Source: an uncultured Prevotellaceae bacterium
GTDB taxonomy: Bacteria; Bacteroidota; Bacteroidia; Bacteroidales; Bacteroidaceae
Length of the DNA stretch: 64,000 bases
Reading direction: 5' to 3'
Assembly: GCA_902776665.1 (NCBI GenBank)
Contig: CACYQZ010000006.1
Span: 1-64,000 of the forward strand
Part shown: positions 16,912 to 25,977 of the stretch, one piece after another
Numbering within the stretch: the stretch's first letter is position 1
Layout: every line of letters begins with the position of its first letter
Program-made: the position numbers and the translations under genes
Notes under the pieces: model-generated
Told to the model about the DNA's origin: nothing
Database searches by the model: none
The model's input: only the letters and a program-made list of their open reading frames with translations

Positions 16912-18561
16912 TTATTTGTACTTCTCGATGAGTGCTGCGGCACGCTCGTCGCCCAATTCTTGGGCTTTTTTCAAGACTTCAATTGCCTCGCTCTTCCGTT
17001 TGAGTTCGCCGAGCGCAACGCCTTTCACGATGTAGGGGTCGGTGTATTCGGGGGCGACGGCAATGCCTAAGTCGGCGGTGCGGATGGCATCTTCGAGTTG
17101 ATTGACGCGAAGTTGCAGCGAGGCCATCTCGGCGTAGTAGGTGGGTTCGGCGCGGTTGAGCACGATGGCGTGGGCGATGTCGTTGAGTGCCTGCTGATAC
17201 TGGCGAATCTTCGACTCGGCCTTGAATTTCAGGTAGTAAAAATCGTGCGAGGCGCGACCGAGCATCAACGTGTCGTATTTGTTGTAGTCGCGTACGGCTT
17301 TGCGGGTCTCGCCAGCCTCGTCGAGCAACCGGCCACGCGCCAGATAGTAGGGTGCACTGATGTTGCTGTGGGGATTGACGGCGACGGCACTGTCGAGCAG
17401 GGCAAGGATTTCGGGCGTTTCAGCACCAAGCGCGGTCCGACACTGCGCCGCTTCGTAGAATAGTTCGCCGTTGCGGATGTCGGTTTTCGTCAGGTCGATG
17501 AACATCTTGTAGGCGTCGGCATAGTTGCCCATCGAGTAGATGATTTGCGCCTGTTGATGCTGATAGACGGGCATTTTTTTGATTTCGTAAGCCTTTTTTG
17601 CTTCGTTCAAGGCACGGTCGAATGTCCACGAAACATCGGTGGAATCGGCGAAATAAAGTTGTTTCTGATAGATGAGCGTGGCGAGTGCGGAATGGGCTTC
17701 GTCTTTCGCTTCCACGCGCTCGATGGCGTTTTGCATCGTCGTTTCTGCCTCGGCGAACTGGCGCGTCCAAAGTTGCTGTTGGGCACGGGCGGAATAGCCG
17801 TCGATGGCCTTCGGGAAGTAACGAATCATATCATCGACATACTGCGAATAAATGGCTGAATCGCCGCGTTCGCCCGCCATCATCAGTGTCAGTTTAGCAC
17901 CGTCGAGGTCGCTCGGAAGTGCCGCGCGAATGGCGGTTTGACGCAAAACGGCATCGTTGAGGCTCAGACCGTTGGGCGCGAGGGCCGTGATGAATCGAGC
18001 ATCGACGGCGTGGGTCTGTTCGCCGCTTTTCGAGTGCTGCAACAGACCGATGACCTCGCCATTTTTATTGACAAAGGGGCAGTTGGTGTTGTTTTCAGCC
18101 GCTTTTTCCTTGAAAATATAGTAGCCGAAGCCCTGATCGCCGAATTTCTCAACATTTTCGACGGTGAAAGTCTTGCTCGAAGCACTTTTGAGCGCGTATG
18201 TGAGCAGCGACACTTTACTGCCAGCCGCAGCGTTCGACTTGCAGAGCGGGGCAGACTGCGTTACGCCATCGACGCGAAAACGGCACACATCGTAAAGTTC
18301 GTTGGCTCCGTAGATGGCTTCGACGTTGTGTTTCCGACCGTCGGCATCGATGCAAACCGCCGATTTCGCGCCGATGAACGGTGTCCACGCGCTCACGGCA
18401 TCGCCTTGCGAACCGACGAAAACGCCGTTGGTCGAGGCGAGAATCGTGCCGTCGGCCTTGAACGTGGTGAGCGTGAAAACGGCTTTTTCGGCCTTCTGAT
18501 TCTGGGCGAAAGCGACCACGAGGGTCAGCATATAAATCAAAGTCGTGATGATTCGTTTCAT
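16912..18561 (-). CDS. secreted degenerate-protease/TPR protein
   Basis: 549 residues with a signal peptide (MKRIITTLIYMLTLVVAFAQ). Residues about 22-200 look like a trypsin-like fold: 'TNGVFVGSQGDAVSAWTPFIGA' near the start and 'GEVIGLLQHSKSG' near the end. The catalytic His and Ser are not where they should be; the usual GNSGGP is replaced by 'CPFVNKNGEVIG'. Residues about 240-549 hold tandem TPR-type helix pairs (for example 'AEPTYYAEMASLQLRVNQLEDAI'). It is probably a periplasmic scaffold in which a dead protease domain binds peptides. It lies 6 bases downstream of recN on the same strand. Confidence 0.65.
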   Translation of the reverse strand: MKRIITTLIYMLTLVVAFAQNQKAEKAVFTLTTFKADGTILASTNGVFVGSQGDAVSAWTPFIGAKSAVCIDADGRKHNVEAIYGANELYDVCRFRVDGVTQSAPLCKSNAAAGSKVSLLTYALKSASSKTFTVENVEKFGDQGFGYYIFKEKAAENNTNCPFVNKNGEVIGLLQHSKSGEQTHAVDARFITALAPNGLSLNDAVLRQTAIRAALPSDLDGAKLTLMMAGERGDSAIYSQYVDDMIRYFPKAIDGYSARAQQQLWTRQFAEAETTMQNAIERVEAKDEAHSALATLIYQKQLYFADSTDVSWTFDRALNEAKKAYEIKKMPVYQHQQAQIIYSMGNYADAYKMFIDLTKTDIRNGELFYEAAQCRTALGAETPEILALLDSAVAVNPHSNISAPYYLARGRLLDEAGETRKAVRDYNKYDTLMLGRASHDFYYLKFKAESKIRQYQQALNDIAHAIVLNRAEPTYYAEMASLQLRVNQLEDAIRTADLGIAVAPEYTDPYIVKGVALGELKRKSEAIEVLKKAQELGDERAAALIEKYK

Positions 18562-18567
18562 AGTTTT

Positions 18568-20232
18568 TTATAGGGATTGGTTCAACAATTGTTTGGCATT
18601 TTCGATGGCGGCCTCGGTGATTTTGCTGCCGCTGAGCATTTGGGCGATTTCCTCGATGCGTTCCGCGTCGGAAAGGCGTTTCATCGTGGTTTTTGTGCCA
18701 TTTTTCGTCTCGTTTTTCGACACTTTGTAATGTGTCGTTCCCGTGGCGGCGATTTGCGGCAGATGGGTGATGCTGACAACTTGTCGGTCGTTCTCGCCCA
18801 TCTCGCGCATGATGTGCGCCATCTGTTCGGCCACGCGACCGCTCACGCCCGTGTCGATTTCGTCGAAGATGATGGTCGGCAGTTTCACCGCACCGCTAAT
18901 CATCGCTTTCAACGAGAGCATCACACGCGCAATTTCGCCACCCGATGCCACTTCGCTCACGGGCTGCATCGGCGTGCTTTTGTTGGCACTGAACAGAAAT
19001 ACGATTTTGTCGGCGCCGTCGGCACTCAAAGGCTTTTCTGACAATTCGATTTTGAAGCGAACATTCGGAATTCCAAGCAAAACGAGCCGTTCGAGTACCT
19101 CTTTTTCGACCTGTCGGGCGGCTTTCGTGCGCAGGGCAGTCAGTTTTTTTGCTTTCGCCTGCGATTCTTGTTGCAATGCGTCGGCTTTTTGCCGCAAAAG
19201 AGCCAGTTCCTCGTCGCTGTTTTCGATGTGGCTGAGTTTTTGGCTGAGCTCGTCGCGAATGGCGATGAGTTCGGCCATCGTCGTCGCCTGATGCTTTTTC
19301 TGAAGCGAATAGATGAGGTCGAGCCGTTGGTTGATGCTGTCGAGTTGTCGGGGGTCGAAGTCGATGTTTTCGAGTTCCTTTCCGATTTCGTCGGCGATGT
19401 CTTTCAGTTCGATGTGGCACGTGCTGAGGCGTTCCGAAAGATCGTTGGCAGTGGGGTAGAAGCGAGCCAGTTCGCTCATCTGTCGGGCGATTTTCTGCGT
19501 TCGTGAAACAATGCCGTTTTCATCGTCGGAAAGCGTCGTTTCGGCCTCGTAGAGCACCGATTTGATGTCTTCGGCGTGGCTCATCGTATCGCGCTGTTGT
19601 TCAAGTTGCTCCTGTTCGTCGTCTTGCAGCCGCGCGTCGAGCAATTCGTTGAGTTGGAAGCGCATAAATTCGGCATTTTGCTGGTTTTTCGCCACCTCCT
19701 CGCGGAAAATCTCGTAGTCTTTTTCGGCCTGTCGAAAATCGTGAAATTTCTGCCGATATTCGTCGAGCATCGCCTTGTCGGCAGCGATAATATCGACCAC
19801 CGAGCGTTGGAAATCCTCCTTGCTCAGCAGCAGGTTCTGGTGTTGGCTGTGAATATCGACCAACTGTTCGCCGAGTTCGCGCATCATCGTCAGCGAAACG
19901 GGCGTGTCATTGACGAAGGCACGACTTTTTCCGCTTGCATTCACCTCGCGGCGCACAATGCAGTCGTTGGCGTCGTAGTCGATGTCGTTTTCATTGAAAA
20001 ACGGCTCCAACTCGTAGCGTCGAAGGTCGAAATGCGCCTCGATGACGCAGCGTTCCTCGCCTGCTTTCAGCAGTTTCGCGTCGGCGCGGTTGCCCAAGAG
20101 CAGGCCGATGGCTCCGAGAATGATACTTTTTCCCGCACCCGTCTCACCCGTCACAACAGAAAAGCCCGACTGAAAGTCGATGTCGAGTTCGTCGATGAGC
20201 GTGAAGTTCTTGATATACAGTTGTTTCAGCAT
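18568..20232 (-). CDS. recN: DNA repair protein RecN
   Basis: 554 residues, the usual RecN length. An SMC-like ABC ATPase: the N-terminus 'MLKQLYIKNFTLIDELDIDFQSG' leads into Walker A 'GETGAGKS' (about residues 30-37). A long coiled coil occupies the middle (about 150-370). The C-terminal half has signature 'VASGGEIARVMLSLK' and Walker B 'PTIIFDEIDTGVSG'. RecN holds broken DNA ends together during double-strand break repair. It is 3 bases downstream of the exonuclease/PorD-like gene and transcribed in the same direction, so probably in one operon with dnaN. Confidence 0.95.
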   Translation of the reverse strand: MLKQLYIKNFTLIDELDIDFQSGFSVVTGETGAGKSIILGAIGLLLGNRADAKLLKAGEERCVIEAHFDLRRYELEPFFNENDIDYDANDCIVRREVNASGKSRAFVNDTPVSLTMMRELGEQLVDIHSQHQNLLLSKEDFQRSVVDIIAADKAMLDEYRQKFHDFRQAEKDYEIFREEVAKNQQNAEFMRFQLNELLDARLQDDEQEQLEQQRDTMSHAEDIKSVLYEAETTLSDDENGIVSRTQKIARQMSELARFYPTANDLSERLSTCHIELKDIADEIGKELENIDFDPRQLDSINQRLDLIYSLQKKHQATTMAELIAIRDELSQKLSHIENSDEELALLRQKADALQQESQAKAKKLTALRTKAARQVEKEVLERLVLLGIPNVRFKIELSEKPLSADGADKIVFLFSANKSTPMQPVSEVASGGEIARVMLSLKAMISGAVKLPTIIFDEIDTGVSGRVAEQMAHIMREMGENDRQVVSITHLPQIAATGTTHYKVSKNETKNGTKTTMKRLSDAERIEEIAQMLSGSKITEAAIENAKQLLNQSL

Positions 20233-20235
20233 GAT

Positions 20236-21990
20236 TTACTGCTTGATTTTCTCCCAAGCGTTGTTTTGCGAGGCATTGATGTTGAAAAGAATGTCGTAGA
20301 TGCTCTGCTTCTCCTTCTGTGTGCCTTTTCCTTGATAAATATTGGCGAGTTCGTCGCGTTTGTAGTCGGTCCAGATTTGCGGCAGAAGGCTCAGCGGCTT
20401 GTCTTCGTGGCACTTTTTCAAGTGGGTTTCGATGGCGGTGGTGATGTTGGTTCGTCCGCGTTCGGCATTGCTTGCCATTTCGTCGAGTCCCGTGCGATAA
20501 TAGTCGTATTGCAGTTGTCTGAACGGTTGCATCGCGCCGTCGAGATAATCGTTGATGATGGCGAAGCGGTTGCGGCTGTTGTCGAATGCCTTCCAGCCCG
20601 GATAATTCAGGTTTTGGGCATTGTTGGCGAGGTTCATACAGCGTTGCAGAATGTCTTCGCCACCCATCGGGGCAAACGAATCGAGGTCGAGCCCGATGAT
20701 GAGGAACGCGTAGTAGGCGATAAGTGCAACGAGTTGATTGTCAATGACTTCCTCGTTGAATTCGAGTTGGTCGAACTGCGAAAACTGAAAATTGAAGTCG
20801 GCATCCTTATTATTATATAAGGTGGTGGTGTAAGCCGAGTTATAAACGGGTCGGTTGGCCTGAATGAGCGCGTTGCAGGTGAAAACATTGTCGTCTTTGT
20901 TGTATTTCGTGACGGTGATGTTGAAATTGCAGGGGATTCGCTCGTTTTTCTGGAATTGCAGGTTGGTCCACTGGCGGTCGTTGATGAAGCGTTCGAGGGT
21001 CTGTTGCAGACTCTCGAAAACGCTGGCATCTGTGCCTTGAACTTGATTGCGGTTGATGGTGACTTTCGCTTGTAATTCCTGTGCATTCAGGGGCATTGCC
21101 GAGAAAAGGCTCATCAGGAAAACGACGAGCATCGTCATCACTTTTCCCATCGACTTTAGTCGGATTCGCGTCAGAATTTGCTTCGTGTTGGCAGTGAAAT
21201 CGCTCGTCATAATCCAACTGTAGTAGCCTGGGTCGCGTCGAAGTGCCTCCATCACGTCCCAACCCTTGTATTTTCCGAAGTTGAAAACCTCGTGCTGGCG
21301 CGGATTGCCGTCTTTGTCGAGTAGCACGTTGCCCTGACCATCGACCATATCCTGCCAAACGATTCGCCCTGCGAAATCGACGTAGTTGTTCGTCTTTGAG
21401 AAAGCCGCCAATTCGTCCATGTCGTTGCGAAGAATGCGGTCTTCTTCCTCCTGATTTTCAGGCGAATACATATCGAGTTCGCCCATCAGCACGCGATAGG
21501 TCGCCTCGGTGTCTTGGTCGGCGCGGTGAGCCTCGAAATCGTCCTCCATCTTGCGTCCGCAGTAGAATTTATAGGCTGCGGCAAGGTTGCGACGCTCCAT
21601 TTTTCTGAAAATGGCCTGCGCGTCGATGAGTCGGCGGGCGGCGAAGTCGAAATCGATGCCTGCACGCAGAAATTCCTCGGCCAGAAGTGGCACGTCGAAG
21701 TGGTTCGAGTTGTAGCCTGCGAGGTCGCTGTCGCTGAACTTCTTGCTCAGTTCGGGTGCCAGTTCCTTGAAGGTTTTGGCCTCGGCCACCTGTTCGTTGG
21801 TGATGCCCGTCAGTTCCGTCACGTCCTTCGGAATCGGGATTTCGGGGTTCACGAAGATGTTTTCACGCTCTTCGCGTCCGTCGGGATGAATCTTGATGAA
21901 GGAAATCTGGATGATTCTGTCCCTGACAAGGTCAAGCCCCGTTGTCTCCAAGTCGAAGACAACGAGGGGCTTCGTCAGATTTAGTTTCAT
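20236..21990 (-). CDS. DnaQ-type exonuclease fused to PorD-like protein
   Basis: 584 residues in one continuous frame. Residues 1-275 are a DEDDh 3'-5' exonuclease: 'VVFDLETTGLD' (ExoI), 'GYNSNHFDVPLL' (ExoII) and 'HRADQDTEATYRV' (ExoIII), plus a C-terminal 'FNFGKYKGWDV...DPGYYSWI' module seen in Bacteroidota homologues. Residue 281 is a Met (codon 21148-21150) that begins a complete signal peptide (MGKVMTMLVVFLMSLFSA...NAQ). Residues about 305-584 then match DUF4835, the type IX secretion-associated PorD family. In relatives I would expect two genes, with coaBC between. So this is either a true fusion, or two proteins with an internal start at 21150 and a lost stop codon or base. Confidence 0.8.
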   Translation of the reverse strand: MKLNLTKPLVVFDLETTGLDLVRDRIIQISFIKIHPDGREERENIFVNPEIPIPKDVTELTGITNEQVAEAKTFKELAPELSKKFSDSDLAGYNSNHFDVPLLAEEFLRAGIDFDFAARRLIDAQAIFRKMERRNLAAAYKFYCGRKMEDDFEAHRADQDTEATYRVLMGELDMYSPENQEEEDRILRNDMDELAAFSKTNNYVDFAGRIVWQDMVDGQGNVLLDKDGNPRQHEVFNFGKYKGWDVMEALRRDPGYYSWIMTSDFTANTKQILTRIRLKSMGKVMTMLVVFLMSLFSAMPLNAQELQAKVTINRNQVQGTDASVFESLQQTLERFINDRQWTNLQFQKNERIPCNFNITVTKYNKDDNVFTCNALIQANRPVYNSAYTTTLYNNKDADFNFQFSQFDQLEFNEEVIDNQLVALIAYYAFLIIGLDLDSFAPMGGEDILQRCMNLANNAQNLNYPGWKAFDNSRNRFAIINDYLDGAMQPFRQLQYDYYRTGLDEMASNAERGRTNITTAIETHLKKCHEDKPLSLLPQIWTDYKRDELANIYQGKGTQKEKQSIYDILFNINASQNNAWEKIKQ

Positions 21991-21997
21991 TGTATGA

Positions 21998-23122
21998 TCA
22001 GTCGTTGAGTAGCATTGGCATAATGAGCATCAGAACGTCCTCGTTTTCGGGCTGCACGGCGGGCAGGATGATGCCGGCGCGGCTCGGGTCGGCCAGTTCG
22101 ATGATGACTTCGTCGCCTTGCAGGTTGTTGAGGATTTCCGACAGCGAACTGCCCTTGAATCCAATGTTCATCGCCTGTCCGGCATATTCGCAGTTCACCA
22201 CTTCCTTGGCGCTCGTTGCGAAGTCGATGTCTTCCGACGAGAGTTCCAGACGGCCTGCGTCGAGGTGGAAGCGCACGAGTTGGCTGCTTTCGCTGGCGAA
22301 GGGCAGCACGCGCTTCAGCGCTCCGATGAGCGAGCGGCGGTCGATGGTGAGTTGGTTCGGGTTGCCCTGCGGAATCACCGAGTTGTAGTTCGGATAGCGA
22401 CCTTCGATGAGGCGGCAGGTCAGCACGCCCTCGGCGAAGCTGATTTCAGCCGTGCGGTCGTCGAACTTGATGACGACTTCCTCCTGCTCCTTGCCCAGCA
22501 CGTTTTTCAGCAGTGTGGCAGGCTTTTTCGGCAGGATGAATGCGGCGGGCGTCTCGCTCTTGATGTTGAAATTCTTGTTACGTACGAGTTTGTGGCCGTC
22601 GCTGGCAACCACGGCCAGACCGTCGGCAGTCAGGTCGAAGTAGATGCCGTTCATCACGGGGCGAAGTTCGTCCTGAGCCGTGGCGAAGAGCGAGCGCGTT
22701 AGGTTGTCGTTGAGCACCGTCGAGTCGATGCTGATGACCGTTGCGTTGTCGGGAATCTGCTGCGAACGCGGATATTCGTCGCCGTTCTGCGCCGTGAAGT
22801 TGTACAGACCGTTCTGATAGATGATTTTAATCGTCAGATTCTCGGTGTTCACCTCGAACGTGAGCGGCTGTTCGGGCAATTCCTTCATCGCGTCGAGCAG
22901 CGTGCGGTTGGGCACAGCGAAGTTGCCCTCGCCGTCAACTTCGTCGAGTTTCAGCGTCGAGCGCATCACGTTTTCGCTGTCGCTCGCCGTGATGGTGAGT
23001 TGCTGGTTATTCACTTCGAACAGGAAACTGTCGAGAATCGGCAGGGAGTTCTTGCTGTTGATGACCCTTGCCAGTGTCTGGAGGCGACTGCTCAGAGCAG
23101 TGCTGGATACGGTAAATTTCAT
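21998..23122 (-). CDS. dnaN: DNA polymerase III beta clamp
   Basis: 374 residues, standard for DnaN, with three clamp domains and no catalytic site. The start 'MKFTVSSTALSSRLQTLARVINSKNSLPIL' and the C-terminal 'VLMLIMPMLLND' are typical. The dimeric ring tethers polymerase to DNA. It is the first gene of a leftward cluster with the exonuclease fusion and recN (gap of 7 bases). A consensus promoter lies at 23176-23207. Confidence 0.97.
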   Translation of the reverse strand: MKFTVSSTALSSRLQTLARVINSKNSLPILDSFLFEVNNQQLTITASDSENVMRSTLKLDEVDGEGNFAVPNRTLLDAMKELPEQPLTFEVNTENLTIKIIYQNGLYNFTAQNGDEYPRSQQIPDNATVISIDSTVLNDNLTRSLFATAQDELRPVMNGIYFDLTADGLAVVASDGHKLVRNKNFNIKSETPAAFILPKKPATLLKNVLGKEQEEVVIKFDDRTAEISFAEGVLTCRLIEGRYPNYNSVIPQGNPNQLTIDRRSLIGALKRVLPFASESSQLVRFHLDAGRLELSSEDIDFATSAKEVVNCEYAGQAMNIGFKGSSLSEILNNLQGDEVIIELADPSRAGIILPAVQPENEDVLMLIMPMLLND

Positions 23123-23175
23123 TGTTATTTAAAATTTAAATGTTTAATTTCGGGTTCTATCGTACAAATATCCCA

Positions 23176-23207
23176 CAAAAATACGAAAAATCGCTCGTCA
23201 AAACAAA
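23176..23207 (-). promoter_or_regulatory. dnaN promoter
   Basis: Minus strand: TTTG (23204-23207), 20 bases, TATTTTTG (23176-23183). The predicted start is near 23169, giving a leader of about 46 bases before the dnaN ATG. Confidence 0.65.
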
Positions 23208-23311
23208 AAAAAATCCAAAAAATTTCTTTTTTTTGAACTATTTTACTAATTTCGCCAACGAATTAAGAAAATTGAATACATTTTATTTACACATAATAGA
23301 TTTTTAAGACA

Positions 23312-23722
23312 ATGGAACTACAAGGAAAAGTGATTGCCGAAACCCAGGAGAGAAAGGGTACTTCGGCGCGTGGAGACTGGAAAGCGAAGGATTTTGTGAT
23401 TGAGACGCACGAGACCTATCCGAAGAAGATGGTGTTCTCGGTGTTCGGCGAAGAGCGTCTGAGCCGTTTCAATATTCAGATTGGACAGGAGGTGCTCGTT
23501 TCGTTCGACATCGACGCCCGCGAGTATAATGGTCGTTGGTTCAACAGCATCCGTGCCTACGACGTGCGTCAGGTCGATCCGGCACAATATGGCGCTGCTG
23601 CTCCGGCTGCTCCCGCGGCATTTGCTTCTGAACCCACTGCGGCTCCGGCTGCTGCCCCTGCTGCTGAGGCTCCGTTCCCGCCGGCTGCCGAGGGCGAAAG
23701 CACCGACGATTTGCCTTTTTAA
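23312..23722 (+). CDS. DUF3127 protein, possibly ssDNA-binding
   Basis: 136 residues. Residues 1-90 match the Bacteroidota DUF3127 family as I recall it: 'GKVIAETQERKGTSARGDWKAKDFVIETHETYPKK', then 'VFGEERL..F.IQIGQEVLVSFDIDAREYNGRWFNSIRAY'. This is an OB-fold-like pattern close to SSB in length and layout. Residues 91-136 are a low-complexity Ala/Pro tail ending in an acidic 'STDDLPF', which resembles the acidic SSB tip that binds partner proteins. It is divergent from dnaN, which fits a replication or repair role, but the function is inference. Confidence 0.8.
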   Translation: MELQGKVIAETQERKGTSARGDWKAKDFVIETHETYPKKMVFSVFGEERLSRFNIQIGQEVLVSFDIDAREYNGRWFNSIRAYDVRQVDPAQYGAAAPAAPAAFASEPTAAPAAAPAAEAPFPPAAEGESTDDLPF

Positions 23723-23764
23723 TGGCTGACAGAACAAGTTTAATGACTGATTGAACACAGAAAC

Positions 23765-23800
23765 AAAAAATGGCAGGACGAAAATCCTGCCATTCTTTGT
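23765..23800. terminator. bidirectional terminator
   Basis: AATGGCAGGA (23769-23778) and TCCTGCCATT (23785-23794) form a perfect 10-bp stem with loop CGAAAA, between two convergent genes. The A-run at 23765-23770 becomes a U-run for the leftward transcript. Confidence 0.9.
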
Positions 23801-23815
23801 GGTTCGACATTTCGA

Positions 23816-25624
23816 TTACTTCACGACGAACTTCTTGCCGTTGGCAATCACGATGCCCTTGTACGAGCCGCTGACGCGCTGTCCAGCCACGTTGAAGAGT
23901 TGTCCGTTGCCTGCGTTCTCAACATTCAGGTTGCTGATGCCAGTGGTGTCCTCAACTTTCTTGAAGAGCTTAATCTGGTGAGCATTGTTGTTGGTGTTGG
24001 CAATACCCACGACGGTGATTTCCGTACCTTCTTCAATCTTGTCGAGACCCATGCCGTTGTTCACAACGACGATTTTCGTATCGCCATCTTGCAAATAGTA
24101 GGTCGTCGAAGTGTTGCCGCCATCGCTGGTTTTCACTTCCTTGACGAGCGTTGCTTTCAGCGTTACGAGGTCGCAAACATTGTTACCAGCAGCCACATTA
24201 GCAAGCGTCGTTTCTGTCGGAACAGCGTCGTCTCCGTCGGTTACGGTCAGGTTGTCGGCAGTAGTGTTCTTGTTGGTCTTCACCTCGGGCAACAACTTAT
24301 AAACCTCGTAATCAACATTGATTTTACCATTGAGAATCGAGTTTTTCTTAACAACTTCCTTGACGGCATTCACCTGATAGAAGCAGATGGCCTTTCCGTT
24401 CTCGCGTACATAAATATAATTGTTATCGACGATGAGCACCTGGGCGTCGGTCAGCGTCAGTTCGAGGTTTGTCGAGGGGCTTTCGAGGCCGAGCAGAGCT
24501 TCCACGTTAGCAACGGGCGTTGCGGGGTCGTCCACAATGTCGCCACCACCTGCCAATGTAACTTTTGTCACGACAAGTTCGGCACCGTAGGTTGCACCAC
24601 CATCATACATCAGACCGTAGAAGTCGTACTTCGTTCCGTCTGCCTTCAGGTCGTTCACGAGCGACAATTTAAAGCGGTCGTAAAGCAGAAGTTCGTCGCC
24701 ATCAACGACAGCTTTCTTCTTGTCACTGGTAATCTCTGCGTTTTTCACAACGACATAGTCGCAATAGTAACCGGCCACTTCGTCGATGCCCAGATCCAAG
24801 GCTTCAGGCTCGCTTCCATTGGTCATGGTCACGTTGAAACCATCGGTATATGTGCCGCCTTTCACCATCGCATAGATGAAACCGTTACGCACCGAGCGCT
24901 TGCCGACTAACGAGCCGTTGAGCACCTGTCCTGCCGTTGCATTGATTCCCATTTCATAAATGTCGAGGGCAGCACCGCTTGCGTCGCGCACAAAAATCTC
25001 CTTCGTGTTGTTGTACTCATTCACGTAGAGCACCACAGCATTCGTCAGCGTCAAGCGAGCCTCGGTGTCGGCTGCCAACGCGTTGAACGCAGCGATGTTT
25101 TCCACCGTCTGACCCGTGAAGTTGTTGTCTTCTTGGCCACCGCCACCATCAGATGCAACCATTTTAATGTTGTCAAGACGAGCATTCGAGTCGCTTCCCA
25201 TTGCAAAAGTCAAAATCAATTTGTTGGTTCCAGAAGGAACTGTAATGTCGTATTCCGTATTTGAAACTTTTGTAAGTTTTGCCCCAGATGTAGTTGAAGT
25301 TAGATTGACATTTTTGTTAATGTCAAACGTAAGTTTCATCGAAGTAGCACCATTCAGTGTTATTTCAGCAGAAAAGGATACATTACGGCTACTTTTAGGA
25401 ATAAGCAGCTCAAGATTTGTTTTGTCAGAGCTGTTTTCGTACAATTTTACATACCCTCCATTGTCTCCAGTGTAAGTAGCATTAGCGTTAGTTACTTCTT
25501 CTACTTTGGTTCCAGCCGCAGAGGAATCCCAGTTTTCTTGCCAAATGACAGTCTCATCGGCAAACATACTACCGCAGAGCATCATCAAGACGCTCAGCAT
25601 TGAAAAGCGTAATTTTTTGTTCAT
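23816..25624 (-). CDS. secreted multidomain protein, T9SS-like tail
   Basis: 602 residues. It has a signal peptide (MNKKLRFSMLSVLMMLCGSMFA), then a beta-rich N-terminal domain (about 25-160), and several repeats of an OB-like secreted module of the kind found in DUF5689-type proteins (for example 'LTLTNAVVLYVNEYNNTKEIFVRDASGA' and 'LTLTDAQVLIVDNNYIYVRENGKA'). It ends with the C-terminal tail 'LFNVAGQRVSGSYKGIVIANGKKFVVK' in pieces. That tail is the usual type IX secretion-type sorting or anchoring end of Prevotella surface proteins. The ligand is unknown. It stands alone with its own promoter. Confidence 0.7.
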   Translation of the reverse strand: MNKKLRFSMLSVLMMLCGSMFADETVIWQENWDSSAAGTKVEEVTNANATYTGDNGGYVKLYENSSDKTNLELLIPKSSRNVSFSAEITLNGATSMKLTFDINKNVNLTSTTSGAKLTKVSNTEYDITVPSGTNKLILTFAMGSDSNARLDNIKMVASDGGGGQEDNNFTGQTVENIAAFNALAADTEARLTLTNAVVLYVNEYNNTKEIFVRDASGAALDIYEMGINATAGQVLNGSLVGKRSVRNGFIYAMVKGGTYTDGFNVTMTNGSEPEALDLGIDEVAGYYCDYVVVKNAEITSDKKKAVVDGDELLLYDRFKLSLVNDLKADGTKYDFYGLMYDGGATYGAELVVTKVTLAGGGDIVDDPATPVANVEALLGLESPSTNLELTLTDAQVLIVDNNYIYVRENGKAICFYQVNAVKEVVKKNSILNGKINVDYEVYKLLPEVKTNKNTTADNLTVTDGDDAVPTETTLANVAAGNNVCDLVTLKATLVKEVKTSDGGNTSTTYYLQDGDTKIVVVNNGMGLDKIEEGTEITVVGIANTNNNAHQIKLFKKVEDTTGISNLNVENAGNGQLFNVAGQRVSGSYKGIVIANGKKFVVK

Positions 25625-25670
25625 AAATTTGATGTGTTTAGTTAATAATAAATAATGTCGTATTTGGGTG

Positions 25671-25702
25671 CAAAATTACTCATTTTTTATGATAACTCCA
25701 AA
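25671..25702 (-). promoter_or_regulatory. promoter of the secreted protein
   Basis: Minus strand: TTTG (25699-25702), 20 bases, TAATTTTG (25671-25678), about 47 bases before the ATG at 25624. Exact spacing. Confidence 0.65.
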
Positions 25703-25740
25703 CTTTCAAATGTTAAATATTCAACTTTTTCCATGAAAAA

Positions 25741-25772
25741 TTTGGTATTACGAAATAAATGCCTTATTTTTG
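25741..25772 (+). promoter_or_regulatory. first of two tandem promoters
   Basis: TTTG (25741-25744), 20 bases, TATTTTTG (25765-25772). It is followed within 80 bases by a terminator, so it should produce a short RNA. Confidence 0.65.
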
Positions 25773-25778
25773 CCGTAT

Positions 25779-25848
25779 CTTTTTGATTTCGAACTTTACG
25801 AAATCGCTTGTCGAGGTTGGTAGCGTCCTGCACCAACCTCATTTTTTT
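25779..25848 (+). ncRNA. candidate 70-base small RNA
   Basis: Predicted transcript from the promoter at 25741-25772. Stem 1 is GATTTCG (25785-25791)/CGAAATC (25799-25805) with a 7-base loop. Stem 2 is GAGGTTGG (25813-25820)/CCAACCTC (25833-25840), followed by A and seven T residues, a classic terminator. No start codon with a useful frame is present. It ends just before the second promoter, so it may be an independent small RNA or an attenuated leader of the sigma factor gene. Confidence 0.5.
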
Positions 25849-25856
25849 AAGAAAAA

Positions 25857-25888
25857 TTTGGTGGTTTGTCAAAAAATGCGTACCTTTG
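25857..25888 (+). promoter_or_regulatory. promoter of the ECF sigma gene
   Basis: TTTG (25857-25860), 20 bases, TACCTTTG (25881-25888). The upstream AAAAATTTGGT also precedes the promoter at 25741, as if the pair arose by duplication. The leader to the ATG at 25978 is about 85 bases. Confidence 0.75.
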
Positions 25889-25977
25889 CCGCCGATAACT
25901 CGAAATTATTCACTTTTAACAACAACAAAACGCCTATCGAAACATCATTTACTTAAGTAACAGTAAAGCTTAAAGAA

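Noticed and set aside
25687..25872. 61-codon leftward open frame before the sigma gene
   Set aside because: Covers the tandem promoters and the small RNA terminator; no family resemblance.
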